Source: Bryobacterales bacterium | Lineage (GTDB): Bacteria; Acidobacteriota; Terriglobia; Bryobacterales; UBA6623 | Direction of reading: 5' to 3' | Length of the DNA stretch: 42,398 nt | Assembly (NCBI GenBank): GCA_022826925.1 | Contig: JAJDTX010000126.1 | Span: 1-42,398, forward strand | In this document: positions 9,335-18,303 of the stretch, in pieces | Numbering within the stretch: the first letter of the stretch is position 1 | How the letters are laid out: each line of letters begins with the position of its first letter | Notes under the pieces: model-generated | The model's input: only the letters and a program-made list of their open reading frames with translations | Database searches by the model: none | What the model was told of the DNA's origin: nothing | Position numbers and translations under genes: made by a program

Positions 9335-12300
9335 ATGTGGATCGAAAGGAAAGTGTTCGTAGAGGATTGCGATGGCGAGATCAGGGGTATCGACCTGAAC
9401 GCGCTCGGCAACCTGTACGATCCGGTGGCGCTTCTCGGCGACGCCGGCATGGGAAAGACCACGCTCATGCGCCAAGTGTGCGAGCGGCATGGCGAGACAT
9501 ACATTCACGCGGCCAGGCTGCTGAAGGCCGACGATCCCGGCTCCCTGCTGCCGGAATTCGGACGTGTCCATGTGGACGGCCTCGACGAGATCGCGTCGCC
9601 CGGCCGGGGCAGCGCTCTCAATGCGGTGCTGGGTCAACTGGTCAGGGCGGGAAAACCGGAATTCACGGTGTCCTGCCGCAGCGCCGAGTGGCGCGAAGCC
9701 GTGGACCGCGCGAGGATCGAGAACGAGTATGGCCGCGAGCTCAAGACGTTCTACCTGATACCATTCGACGACGCTGAAACCCGTGCGTTCCTGGAGCGCG
9801 AGTTTCCCGGCGTCGAGGTGCACGCTCTCCTGGAGAAGCTGGAGAGCCGGGCGCTGATCCGCGCCTGCATGAATCCGCTGAACCTGCGTCTGTTGGGCGA
9901 GATCGCGCGGGCCGGGGGCGGACTTCCCCGGAACCGCGCCGAGCTCTTCGCCCAGGGGTGCCGCGCGATGCTCGCTCACGACGCCAGCCCGGGCATCGTT
10001 CCTGCGGTCCGCAGCGACGGGGACGAGCTGCTGCTGGCCTCCGGTGCGATCTGCGCGACGCTGCTTCTGTGCGATCTCATGGGCGTGCACGACGGAAACG
10101 TCGCGGAGACCCCGGCAGGGTTCCTGAACGTTTCCGATGTCCGCGGGCTCCCCTTCGCCGGCGCGGCCGCCGACGCGCTCAGAACACGGCTGTTCCAGGC
10201 CGACGGGGAGGGGCGCTTCTCCTGCCTGCACCGCGCGATCGCCGAATATCTCGGGGCCGCATGGCTGTCCCGTTGTGTTGCCGAGGGTCCCACCGGTGCC
10301 GGCATCCTTTCGCTGTTCGGCCCGGGCGGGGGCGTTCCCGGCGCGCTGCGCGGGCTCCACGCCTGGATTGCGCGCCTCAGCCCGGCCCTGGCCGCCCGCT
10401 GCCTCGCGGCGGATCCCCATGCGGTGCTGCGCGAGGGCGAGATGGAGACGCTTGCCCCGGACCGGGCCCGCACTCTTCTCGCCGCGCTGAAAGAGCGCTC
10501 GGGAGAGGACCCGTGCTTCGACGCCGAGGACCGGGGCGTTCACCGGGGCTCGGGACTGATGAGGCGGGAGCTCAAGGACGACATCGTCGGGGTTCTGGCC
10601 GAGCCCGGCCCACATGCGCAGCTTTCGGCGTTCCTGATCGAAGCGATGGGCGGGACGGACCTGTCCGGGGAAGACGGCCGGTTGCTGGAGGGCATCCTGT
10701 TCGATCGAGACCGCGATTACCGGGAGCGCGCCGCTGCGTTCTGGTCGCTGGACGCGAACGCCCCGGCCGATGACGAAGCCGCGGCGCTTCGGCTTCTCGA
10801 CCTGGGCGATGCCGGCTCCGCACGGCTGGCCTGTGAGATACTCGGGAGCCTTGAACTGGACGATGGAACTGCAAGGTGGTCTCCGTCCGCCGGTCGCATG
10901 GAAGCGAAGCCTGGCGGAGAGGACGACACGGAGCCGCAGGCGGCGGCATCTTCGCGCCGGGAACCGTTCGGCGCTCTCGACACGGCCCGACTGGCCGCGT
11001 TGCTCGACTTCATCGCCGAGGGCGCGCCCGCCGCGCTCGCGGAGGCCGAAGATTGGCAGAGGGAGACGCTCACGGATATGGGAAGACATCTTGCGGCCCG
11101 GGTGCTGGAAGCCGATCCGGCCGTCGCGGCGGGCCGGGTCTGGGCGTGGATTCGCTGGACCGGCGAGGCCGGCGCCGCAGCCCCACGGGAACGGCTGGCG
11201 GAGATATTCGGCCGCGAACGCGCGCTGCGCGCCGCGGTTCTGGAGCATGCGCTGACGACACCTCGCCCGGGCAGCGTCCGGTCGGCCTGCCTGGAACTCA
11301 GGAAGACAGGCCTCGGTATCGGTGCGGCGGCGGCGGACCACGATGAACTGGCAGAGGCGCTTCGCATTCGTTCGGAGAACGGCTCGATCGATCCCGAGAC
11401 GTGGCGGGGCATCATCGAGGCCGCCCGCCCGGTACTCCATAATGCCGGGCTGGTGAGCGGCGGGCCGGCCCTGAGCCTGGCGGCTCTGCAGAATGCACGG
11501 GACAGGGACGGCGGCTCCGGTGCCGGGACGGCGGTGCAAGTCCACAGGCAAGCGCATCGTGCGGCGCTGGCCGGGCAGGCCGACAGCATTGCGGCCGGGG
11601 ACTTCAGGGTCCTGGCGCTGCCTGCCGCCGTCTATCTGGGCCGGTTCGACAGGCTCGGCGAAAACGTGAACGGCGACCCCTCGCTCGCTCCCCGCGAGCG
11701 GCTGCGGGACTTTCTCGGTGAGGACCTCTGCGAGCGGGTTCTGAACGGCTTCGTCGCCGTACTCGGACGCACCGAGCTGCCCCACGCTTCGGCGATAGCG
11801 CAAATCCACTGTGCGGGCAACGAGCACGAGGCGGAGGCGCCGCTGATCTGCGGTGTCGACGTGGCGCTTCACCGGGGCCTGCCCCTCGACACGATCAGGC
11901 GGGCGGCACTGGACGCCGCCTACATGGCCTGGCGGCGTGTGCCGATGAGCGTCTCCGGCGGACAGATCGATATCGAATTCGCGCTGAGGGAGATGGTATT
12001 CACGGGCGTGGAGGACATGGAGCGGCATTTCCGGGCGAGCATCGAGCCCCAGCTCGCATGCAATGCAGAGTTCGTCCGTGAGCTCGACAGCCTCGGCGGA
12101 GACTACGGGAGCGGCTTCCACGAATTGGCCGGCCGCCTCTCGCTCGAGTGGCTGCGTGCCTATCCCCAACTGCACGGGCAGGAGCAGAGGGAACTGATGA
12201 CCTGCGCGCTCGAGGACGCGCCGAGCGACGCGGTGCGCCGGTTGATCGTCGATTGCCGCGACAGGGCGCACCCGGATGAGTGCGCGAAGCTTTCGTGGCT

Positions 12301-12757
12301 GTCGGTGGCCTGCGTCGTCGACCTGGAGGGATACAGGGACGCGCTGCTGGACGCGGCGGAAAACAACCCGGACTTCATCGCGTTCGTCCGGGAGCGGATC
12401 GGGAGCGCGTTCCTCTTCGGCGAAGTGCCGCTCGATACTCTCCGGTTCGTCGTGGAGGTGTTCGGCACGCGCTGGCCCAGGATGGTCCATCGGTCCGGAA
12501 GCGGCCGCATCGGCGGCGGCTGGAACGATGCCTTGGGCGCGAGCGCGTTCATCGAGCGTATCATCCATTCCATCGCCAGCCGGCCCGAGCCGGAGGCGGA
12601 AGGTGTCTTGAAGAACCTGATCGACAACCACGCGCCGAGTTACGCCGATACGGCGAGGGAGGCGCTGGCCTTCCAGCGCATGACCCGGCGCGATCATGAG
12701 CACAAGATACCCACTGTGGCTGAACTCAAGGAGCTGATTGCGGACGCACTGGGCTAG
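9335..12757 (+). CDS. NACHT/STAND-type NTPase, candidate defence or regulatory cargo
   Basis: A 1140-residue protein. AAGGAG (9319-9324) sits nine bases before the ATG at 9335. In-frame ATGs at 9329 and 9308 are alternatives. The P-loop is GDAGMGKTT (35-43), the Walker B is VHVDGLDEI (78-86), and a sensor-like TVSCRSAEW follows (111-119). A winged-helix-like block with FSCLHRAIAEYLGAAW, typical of NACHT ATPases, lies near residues 295-310. The remaining ~800 residues are helical and unrecognised, probably the sensor or effector. No known N-terminal effector domain exists because the P-loop starts at residue 35. STAND NTPases of this kind often act in phage defence. That role is inferred from family and from position behind the relaxase. 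Composition matches its neighbours. Confidence 0.8.
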   Translation: MWIERKVFVEDCDGEIRGIDLNALGNLYDPVALLGDAGMGKTTLMRQVCERHGETYIHAARLLKADDPGSLLPEFGRVHVDGLDEIASPGRGSALNAVLGQLVRAGKPEFTVSCRSAEWREAVDRARIENEYGRELKTFYLIPFDDAETRAFLEREFPGVEVHALLEKLESRALIRACMNPLNLRLLGEIARAGGGLPRNRAELFAQGCRAMLAHDASPGIVPAVRSDGDELLLASGAICATLLLCDLMGVHDGNVAETPAGFLNVSDVRGLPFAGAAADALRTRLFQADGEGRFSCLHRAIAEYLGAAWLSRCVAEGPTGAGILSLFGPGGGVPGALRGLHAWIARLSPALAARCLAADPHAVLREGEMETLAPDRARTLLAALKERSGEDPCFDAEDRGVHRGSGLMRRELKDDIVGVLAEPGPHAQLSAFLIEAMGGTDLSGEDGRLLEGILFDRDRDYRERAAAFWSLDANAPADDEAAALRLLDLGDAGSARLACEILGSLELDDGTARWSPSAGRMEAKPGGEDDTEPQAAASSRREPFGALDTARLAALLDFIAEGAPAALAEAEDWQRETLTDMGRHLAARVLEADPAVAAGRVWAWIRWTGEAGAAAPRERLAEIFGRERALRAAVLEHALTTPRPGSVRSACLELRKTGLGIGAAAADHDELAEALRIRSENGSIDPETWRGIIEAARPVLHNAGLVSGGPALSLAALQNARDRDGGSGAGTAVQVHRQAHRAALAGQADSIAAGDFRVLALPAAVYLGRFDRLGENVNGDPSLAPRERLRDFLGEDLCERVLNGFVAVLGRTELPHASAIAQIHCAGNEHEAEAPLICGVDVALHRGLPLDTIRRAALDAAYMAWRRVPMSVSGGQIDIEFALREMVFTGVEDMERHFRASIEPQLACNAEFVRELDSLGGDYGSGFHELAGRLSLEWLRAYPQLHGQEQRELMTCALEDAPSDAVRRLIVDCRDRAHPDECAKLSWLSVACVVDLEGYRDALLDAAENNPDFIAFVRERIGSAFLFGEVPLDTLRFVVEVFGTRWPRMVHRSGSGRIGGGWNDALGASAFIERIIHSIASRPEPEAEGVLKNLIDNHAPSYADTAREALAFQRMTRRDHEHKIPTVAELKELIADALG

Positions 12758-13240
12758 ATTCATCGCCATGTTCGCATCCGCGGTCATGCCAAGGTTCATT
12801 GCACCTGGTGTTCGGCATCTTGATGCTGTCGGTTGACCAGATGATGCGTCTTCTGACCTGAGCGGCACCGTCCCCGGCATGTCGGCGCGCGCCTTCGTCG
12901 GCGCGGTCGCAAGAAGCCACGTCCGCGTTTGCGGCGCGTGCGACACCGGAAGGGTCCCGAAGTGTACTGAGGAGCACCAACCCCCGCGGCGCGGCTGCTC
13001 AGTCGCGGAAGTAACTGGGGTTGAGTCTTCGACGGTTGATGCGTGAAGTGGTTGCGGGTGGGGCAGACGAGGCCGTTTCGCCATTGGCGTGCGAGAGCAC
13101 CCGTTGAGGAGCTTGGCCCGAACCGTGATCGGCTTCTGTCACTGATGGCGCGGGTTCGCCCGCGACCTCGTTCAAGAGATTGAGACTTCGCCGCGGTTCC
13201 TCCCCACCCACAACGGCAACGGAGTGTGGGAGGGCTCTCG
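12758..13240 (+). other. Non-coding gap, probably including the left end of the IS110-type element
   Basis: No convincing gene lies in these 483 bases. The last part should belong to the IS110-family element, because IS110-group elements carry a long non-coding left end before the transposase. In characterised members that end encodes the bridge RNA. An imperfect inverted repeat (CCTCCCCACCCAC near 13200 and GTGTGGGAGGG near 13225) lies just before the transposase start and would cover its ribosome site. The exact element boundary cannot be fixed from one copy, and the bridge RNA is expected rather than seen. Confidence 0.35.
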
Positions 13241-14418
13241 ATGGCGCGCAGGCGGAGAAGGAGGCAGCGTCTCAAGGTGGTGCACCCGAATTGCGCCGGG
13301 ATCGACATTGGCAAGGACCGTCACTTCGTGGCGGTCGATCCGGAGCGAGCCGAGGAGCCGGTGCGGGACTTCGGCGCGTTCACGCGCGATCTGGAAGCGA
13401 TGGCCGAGTGGCTGAAGTCGTGCGGTGTGACGAAGGTGGCGATGGAGTCGACCTCGGTCTACTGGATCCCGGTTTACGAGGTCCTGGAGCGTGCAGGCTT
13501 CGAGGTGATGCTTGTGCCGCCCCGGATGACGAAGCAGATCGGCGGGCGATCATCGACGGCGAGCGCGCCCCCGAGCGGCTGGCGTCGTTCCGCGACAAGC
13601 GGATCAAGGCCAGCGCCGACACGATTGTCGCGAGCCTTCAGGGCACGTGGCGCGAGGAGCACCTGTTCGCGCTCGAGCAGGCGATGCAGCGCTACGACTT
13701 CCTGGAGCAGCAGATCGCTGCCTGCGAGGCGCGGATCATGGCGGAGGTTGAGCGCCTGACACCGCCCGACGATCCGACGGACGACAGCACGCCCGACGAC
13801 ACTCCCAGTGACGGCTCGCCGAGCATGGCGCCGAACGCGGCCCCGAACAGCGGCGGCAGAGCGACCTGCGGGCGGGACAAGGCCATGACTGTGGCGCTGA
13901 ACAAGATGATGGGGGTCGATCTCACCGCGATCCCGACCATCGGCATCAACACTGCCCTGGTGATCGCAGCCGAGATCGGGCCGGACTTCTCCGCCTTCCC
14001 CTCCGCACAGCACTTCAGTTCGTGGCTGGGGCTGGCGCCGGGGACCAGGATCAGCGGTGGCAAATCCTTGCCGGGCCGTAGCCCCAAGGTGGTCAACCGC
14101 GTTGGCCAGGCACTGCGCATGGCGGCCATGACCGCTCGCTCCAGCCAAACCTTCATCGGTGCCAAGCACCGAAGCCGCCTCGCCCGGATGGACACGAAGG
14201 TCGCGATTGTCGCCACCGCGCGAGAGCTCGCCTGCCTGATCTACCTGATGGTGACCCGCGGCCAGCACTATGTGGAACACGGCATGGAGGTCTACGAGAG
14301 CCGACGTCTGGATCGCAAGTTCTCGGCGCTGCGTCGGCAGGCCAAAAAGCTCGGCTACCAACTCATCCAGGACGGCGACATCGGCAAAAACAAAAACGTC
14401 CAAGCTTCAGCCGCTTAG
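13241..14418 (+). pseudogene. IS110-family transposase, inactivated by internal deletion and frameshift
   Basis: The start at 13241 has GGAGGG seven bases upstream. The first ~100 residues carry the DEDD-domain opening (CAGIDIGKDRHFVAVD and AMESTSVYWIPV). At about 13537-13546 the text jumps from PPRMTKQIGG directly to RAIIDGERAPERL in another frame. Intact relatives have roughly 70 further residues between these points, including the Lys-x-Asp-Val-x-Asp-type motif with the last catalytic acids. The rest continues in the new frame to the stop at 14418 and keeps the Transposase_20 region (IPTIGINTALVIAAEIG, WLGLAPGTRISGGK). Two of the four acidic catalytic residues are therefore gone. The element marks the border between the conjugation region and the acylation operon. 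Confidence 0.88.
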
Positions 14419-14444
14419 ATGCAAGTTACTCAAGAGGTACGACA

Positions 14445-14561
14445 TCAGAACTGCACATACGGCACCTCGATTGCCTCGAACCGTCCGAACCAGATCCACG
14501 TCAAGACTGCGAAGATGCACGCGGCCAAGTAAACCAGTCGTAGCCAACGACGAACTGTCAT
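14445..14561 (-). CDS. DltX-like 38-residue single-pass membrane peptide
   Basis: The ATG (14561) overlaps the stop of the MBOAT gene (ATGA), so it is translationally coupled. The peptide has a basic start (MTVRRW), one hydrophobic segment (about residues 7-25), a short polar part and the C-terminus EVPYVQF. DltX of Gram-positive D-alanylation operons is a similarly tiny membrane protein ending in a motif like FIYNEF. Its Tyr has been proposed to take the D-alanyl group from carrier protein through DltB. The Tyr-x-x-Phe ending here has the same spacing. The partner genes next door are DltB-, DltD-, DltA- and DltC-like, which strengthens the call. The match rests on a short motif plus context. 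Confidence 0.72.
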   Translation of the reverse strand: MTVRRWLRLVYLAACIFAVLTWIWFGRFEAIEVPYVQF

Positions 14562-15640
14562 TTCCAGACTCCATGGGCGACGGCCGAGAGCCCTAGCACA
14601 TAGGCCAAGGATAAGACGCGAATTGCCCCTGCCGGGATACGGCGACGTCGCGCCCAAGGCAGGACGAGAGCGAGTCCAAGACCGTGGCCAAGACCCCAAA
14701 TCAAGAAGCCGAGTGTAAATTCATGCCACAGGCCCATGAAGACGAAGGCGGCGATCAGTGCGAACTTGGCATGCCTGGTCGAGACGAGTAGGGGCAAATA
14801 GATGTACTGCATGACGAATTCCGCCATCGAACGGTGCCAGCGCTTCCAGAAGTCGGCCAGGTCCGTGGCCAGGTGCGGCTTGTTGAAATTCTGCGGCACC
14901 TCGAAGCCGAAGAGCAGCGCCGTGCCCTCAGCCATGCGTGAGTAACCGTAGAAGGTAGAGAACAGGAAACCGAAGCCGAGAAGCGGATCGACCAGGATGC
15001 GCAGGATCCAGGAGGCTGCCCAATTGCCGTCTTCGGCCAGGGCACCGCCGAGGGTGCCGGCGTGTTCGATGGCGACACTCGCGATGCCGGCGAAGGCGAA
15101 CAAGTAGGCGAAGCCTTCGAAGAGTCGGAACAGACCCTCGGGATAATTCGGCCTGTTCCTGGCCTTCAGCGTGTTCCAGATACGCAAGCCGTTGAACACG
15201 GGACCGGACGGTAAGGCAGCGAAGAAAAACGTCGCCAGAAGAAGTCCGGGAACGAAATCAGAAATGTCTCTCTGTTCCTTGAGAGTTGCCGCCACAGTCA
15301 TCATCTGGCGGATGATGAAGAACGCACTCCCGAGCCAGAGAATCGGATTGGTCGTGAGGGTTCCGGTGACGTCGGGCACGAACAGGAGCAGCAGAATCAA
15401 GTAAGGTATGCGGGCCTTGACGCGCGAACTTTCGGCTATCCGGCCGACCAGGTACACGCCCCCGCAGGCGGCAAACGAGGTCAGCGCGAACACCAACGCC
15501 AGCGGATGCACGATGAACAGGAGCATCGCGCCCGGCATGCATCCCCAGAACAGCCGGTTCAGAGTGCCGTAGGGCCAAATCGCGTGAGACAGACCTACCG
15601 AGACCAGGATGAAGACGAGGAAGGATACCGGATCAATCAT
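14558..15640 (-). CDS. dltB: MBOAT-family membrane O-acyltransferase (DltB/AlgI-like)
   Basis: A 360-residue polytopic membrane protein. The family signature is clear: NFNKPHLATDLADFWKRWH, then FMGLWHEFTLGF, with His306 as the probable catalytic histidine. DltB has the same arrangement (Trp-His-Gly-Phe-Thr). It would take an acyl group from a carrier protein on the cytoplasmic side and pass it through the membrane. The ATG at 15640 overlaps the upstream SGNH gene by eight bases. An in-frame ATG at 15664 is an alternative. Flanked by SGNH, ligase and carrier genes, the acyl group is probably an activated amino acid rather than acetate. AlgI-type acetyltransferases lack such ligase and carrier partners, so the DltB reading is preferred. 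Confidence 0.85.
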   Translation of the reverse strand: MIDPVSFLVFILVSVGLSHAIWPYGTLNRLFWGCMPGAMLLFIVHPLALVFALTSFAACGGVYLVGRIAESSRVKARIPYLILLLLFVPDVTGTLTTNPILWLGSAFFIIRQMMTVAATLKEQRDISDFVPGLLLATFFFAALPSGPVFNGLRIWNTLKARNRPNYPEGLFRLFEGFAYLFAFAGIASVAIEHAGTLGGALAEDGNWAASWILRILVDPLLGFGFLFSTFYGYSRMAEGTALLFGFEVPQNFNKPHLATDLADFWKRWHRSMAEFVMQYIYLPLLVSTRHAKFALIAAFVFMGLWHEFTLGFLIWGLGHGLGLALVLPWARRRRIPAGAIRVLSLAYVLGLSAVAHGVWK

Positions 15641-16802
15641 CGAGTTCTGACGGTGCCGGGACAAGCGCTCGCGATTTCAGCAGGCGTTGCGCCATGAGTG
15701 CTGTGGTCAATGCCCCGACCGGCGAGCGTTCCACATGAGCATCGTCGTACCAGAGTGGACCGAAATTCGCGCTGATTTCGCCATAGAGGTCGAAGAGATG
15801 AACGTGCCGCTCAAAGCGAGCCATGACAAAATCGAGCAATTCCGCACGGTCGAGTACGTACCCGTATAGCGGCAAGGGAAGGACTACAATTTCGGCATCC
15901 CGATCGAGGATACGCTCGATCATCGACGCGAGGACATTGACCTCACCCCGTCTATAGTCAGCCCCCAAATCGTATGGATAGGCAATGCCGCCGGGGCTGT
16001 TGAACTGCCAGTCCTTCAATGCGCGGGCTTCCGCTTGCCGGGCGACATCTATCTCCAGTGCCTGGACAAGGTCCGCCAAGCCGGTATCCGGTTCGAACTC
16101 TCCGTAACTGAATGAGAAGTCGGATGGCCACTCAGCCTCGCGTCTCCAGTCGTCGCGCGCGCAGGCGGAGAGTTCCCATTCCTGGTTCGGATCGCGAAGC
16201 GCCTGGTACATCAGGGCTCCCGACCGCAGGGCAACGCCTCTGAGACGTTGGCTCCAAAGACTGAGAACACTCTCACTTCTCGTGAACGGCATGGCGACGG
16301 ACGGCTGGCTGAGAAGTTGCTCAAAGCGGAGAAGGTTGACGTCCCTCAAGTAGTTGTAGTCTTCCGGGGCAAGCGCGAGGCCGCGTTGGGCCAGGCGGTT
16401 GACGCTGCGTTCGGTCATGAACATGATTTCGAGTGCCACGACCGCGGGAGATCCGCGCGCCTCCAGATAGTTCTCCAGAAGCCCGCTCATCGTCCTCAGC
16501 GGATTGCGGCCGAGAGACAGACGGTCGACGCGGACCCGGCGACCGAGTTCCGCGCTCAGGATGTGCTCCATAGCCACGGGGTCAAGAGCCACCCCGATCC
16601 TGCTGCTGCCGACTATGAGAACGTCTGCCGCCGGTTCGCCCGCTTGGGAGAGCAGCAGGTTGCAGCGGCCCATCGAATTCGCCGGCCCGGCCCGGTTTCC
16701 GTCGAGCCAGAGAAGACCTGAGATCAGGGCAGCACATCCGGCCAACAGGACGACGCGGAACATGAATGAAGCCCTGTCAGGCGTTCGGTGCGATGCGCTC
16801 AT
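15633..16802 (-). CDS. SGNH-type envelope protein in the DltD position
   Basis: A 389-residue protein with one N-terminal membrane anchor (about residues 14-33) and an extracytoplasmic domain. The nucleophile block is VLIVGSSRIGVALDP (Ser66/Ser67), and the Asp-x-x-His block is Asp353 to His356 (YDDAH), as expected for SGNH hydrolases. DltD has the same plan: one anchor, a Gly-Ser-Ser block and a late Asp-x-x-His. It would make or assist the last transfer of the acyl group to an envelope polymer. The ATG at 16802 overlaps the ligase gene by 26 bases. An ATG at 16763, right before the anchor, is also possible. Sequence similarity to true DltD outside these blocks is not evident. Confidence 0.68.
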   Translation of the reverse strand: MSASHRTPDRASFMFRVVLLAGCAALISGLLWLDGNRAGPANSMGRCNLLLSQAGEPAADVLIVGSSRIGVALDPVAMEHILSAELGRRVRVDRLSLGRNPLRTMSGLLENYLEARGSPAVVALEIMFMTERSVNRLAQRGLALAPEDYNYLRDVNLLRFEQLLSQPSVAMPFTRSESVLSLWSQRLRGVALRSGALMYQALRDPNQEWELSACARDDWRREAEWPSDFSFSYGEFEPDTGLADLVQALEIDVARQAEARALKDWQFNSPGGIAYPYDLGADYRRGEVNVLASMIERILDRDAEIVVLPLPLYGYVLDRAELLDFVMARFERHVHLFDLYGEISANFGPLWYDDAHVERSPVGALTTALMAQRLLKSRALVPAPSELDD

Positions 16803-18303
16803 GCAAGGCGTGTCGGTCGAGTTTCCCGTGTGCTGTGAGAGGGAGAGCATCGATCACGAAGGTCCGCTGGGGCAACATGTAGCTGGGAAGGCCCAGTTCC
16901 TGGCTCGTTAGTTTCGGTGCCTCGCGGTCGCCGACAAGAAACAGGATCAGCTCGGTCGGACACCGGGGCGGATGGGCGATGACGGCGAGCGCGTCCGACT
17001 CCAGTCGCCTTCGCAACCGATGCTCGATCTCCAGGAGTTCGATTCGGTGGCCGCCGATCTTTACCTGAAGATCGAGCCGATCAAGGTAGTAGAGCCGCCC
17101 CCCTCTCGATCGAACGCGATCGCCCGTGCGATAAAAGTGCAGGCCCTTGCTGTCCGCGATGAACGGTGAGGGCAGGCCCGGATCGAGGTAGCCGGCAAAG
17201 CGCTGCGGTGTCGCCAGCAGCAGCTCGCCGACGATGCCGTTCTGCTCAGGAGAAACGGGGACGACTTCTTCGTCCACGAGCAGCGCAGCCGTGCAATCCG
17301 GAAAGGCGGTCCCGATCGAGACGACGCCGGATTCTGAAAGGTCGGGATGGTCCTCCCAGCGCTGGGCCGTGACGGCGACAGTGCACTCGGTCGGCCCATA
17401 GGTGTTCCAGATCTCGGTGCCGCACGCCGCCCTGTTCCAGTCTCTGGCAAGCTGGTGGGTCAGCGCCTCGCCGTTGAACATGCTCAGTCGGAGCGTGCCG
17501 AGAGACTCGTGGTCGGCACCGCGGTGTTGGAGCACGACGCGCGCCAACGACGGGACCGACACCCAGACGGTAATTCTGTTATTCGCCACAAATGGAGCGG
17601 GGTTGAAGAGATCGATTTGTCGGGCCGGGCACAAGGTGCATCCGTTCAGAAGTGAGAGATATATTTCGTGCACGCTGAAATCGAAGGAGAGTTCGCAGAA
17701 CTGCGAGCACACGTCTTCGGGTCTGTAATCGATGACTGCGCCCAGATTCTCGATGAAGCTCGCGAGATTGTCGTAGGAGATGGGCACGCCCTTCGGCTCG
17801 CCCGTCGAACCCGAGGTGAAGAGGATGTACGCAATCCCCTGATCTTCGTCGCTTACACCCCAGTCGATTGCACCGCCCGCCAATTCGTCGACCGGTAGGT
17901 CGGTGTCCGCCACGACAGTATCGTCCGATGCGATGCCAAGGCCGGTCGCCAAGCCCCGGTTGGCTTGCGTGCACACCGTGACGTCGACACCTGCCTGCCT
18001 CAGGATGCTCCGCAGCCGGCTCGGCGGGTACTTGGCGTTCAGCGGAACGTACGGGCGGCCGAGAGCGATGGCAGCCCACATGGCGGCATAGGCCGTCGCC
18101 GAGCGATCCAGCAGCAATCCGACGGGGCCGCCCTGCGCGCGCTTCGGGTTCCGCAGTTCGAGGTAGAGCCTCCCGACCAGCCGGGAGAAATCGCCGTAGC
18201 TCAGGCTTTCTCCGGGCGCACGAACGGCGGTTCGCTGGGCGTAGCGGTCGATAGTTATCTGCATCCGCGCGAGGAGTGCCTTGCGACCGCCTTGACCGGA
18301 CAT
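16777..18303 (-). CDS. dltA: DltA-like amino acid adenylation enzyme (carrier protein ligase)
   Basis: A 508-residue ANL-superfamily enzyme that would use ATP to form an aminoacyl-adenylate and load it on the neighbouring carrier protein. Core motifs are present: A3 LFTSGSTGEPKGVPIS (about 161-176), the block SFDFSVHEIYLSLLNG, A5 NTYGPTECTVAVT, A7 YRTGDRV, A8 DLQVKIGGHRIELLEIE and A10 LTAHGKLDR. The A5 and A8 texts are close to DltA (NTYGPTEATVAVT; QIKLHGYRMELEEIE), which activates D-alanine. The ATG overlaps the carrier stop (ATGA at 18301-18304). Stand-alone size, without condensation or thioesterase domains, also fits DltA rather than an NRPS module. The substrate amino acid is not proven. 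Confidence 0.85.
   Translation of the reverse strand: MSGQGGRKALLARMQITIDRYAQRTAVRAPGESLSYGDFSRLVGRLYLELRNPKRAQGGPVGLLLDRSATAYAAMWAAIALGRPYVPLNAKYPPSRLRSILRQAGVDVTVCTQANRGLATGLGIASDDTVVADTDLPVDELAGGAIDWGVSDEDQGIAYILFTSGSTGEPKGVPISYDNLASFIENLGAVIDYRPEDVCSQFCELSFDFSVHEIYLSLLNGCTLCPARQIDLFNPAPFVANNRITVWVSVPSLARVVLQHRGADHESLGTLRLSMFNGEALTHQLARDWNRAACGTEIWNTYGPTECTVAVTAQRWEDHPDLSESGVVSIGTAFPDCTAALLVDEEVVPVSPEQNGIVGELLLATPQRFAGYLDPGLPSPFIADSKGLHFYRTGDRVRSRGGRLYYLDRLDLQVKIGGHRIELLEIEHRLRRRLESDALAVIAHPPRCPTELILFLVGDREAPKLTSQELGLPSYMLPQRTFVIDALPLTAHGKLDRHALHERIAPNA

Noticed and set aside
5512..9504. A very long antisense open frame (about 1330 codons) opposite the coupling-protein and relaxase genes
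   Set aside because: It mirrors two clear genes with intact motifs. High G+C makes long stop-free antisense frames common, and its product is His/Arg/Gly-rich without any domain.
8855..13084. A second long antisense frame (about 1400 codons) opposite the relaxase end and the NTPase
   Set aside because: It covers the NACHT gene, which has good motifs and a ribosome site. The antisense product has no recognisable structure.
13226..13759. The first transposase frame as an intact short gene with its own C-terminus
   Set aside because: Past about 13540 the text stops matching IS110 proteins, while the other frame resumes the match, so this is a broken gene.
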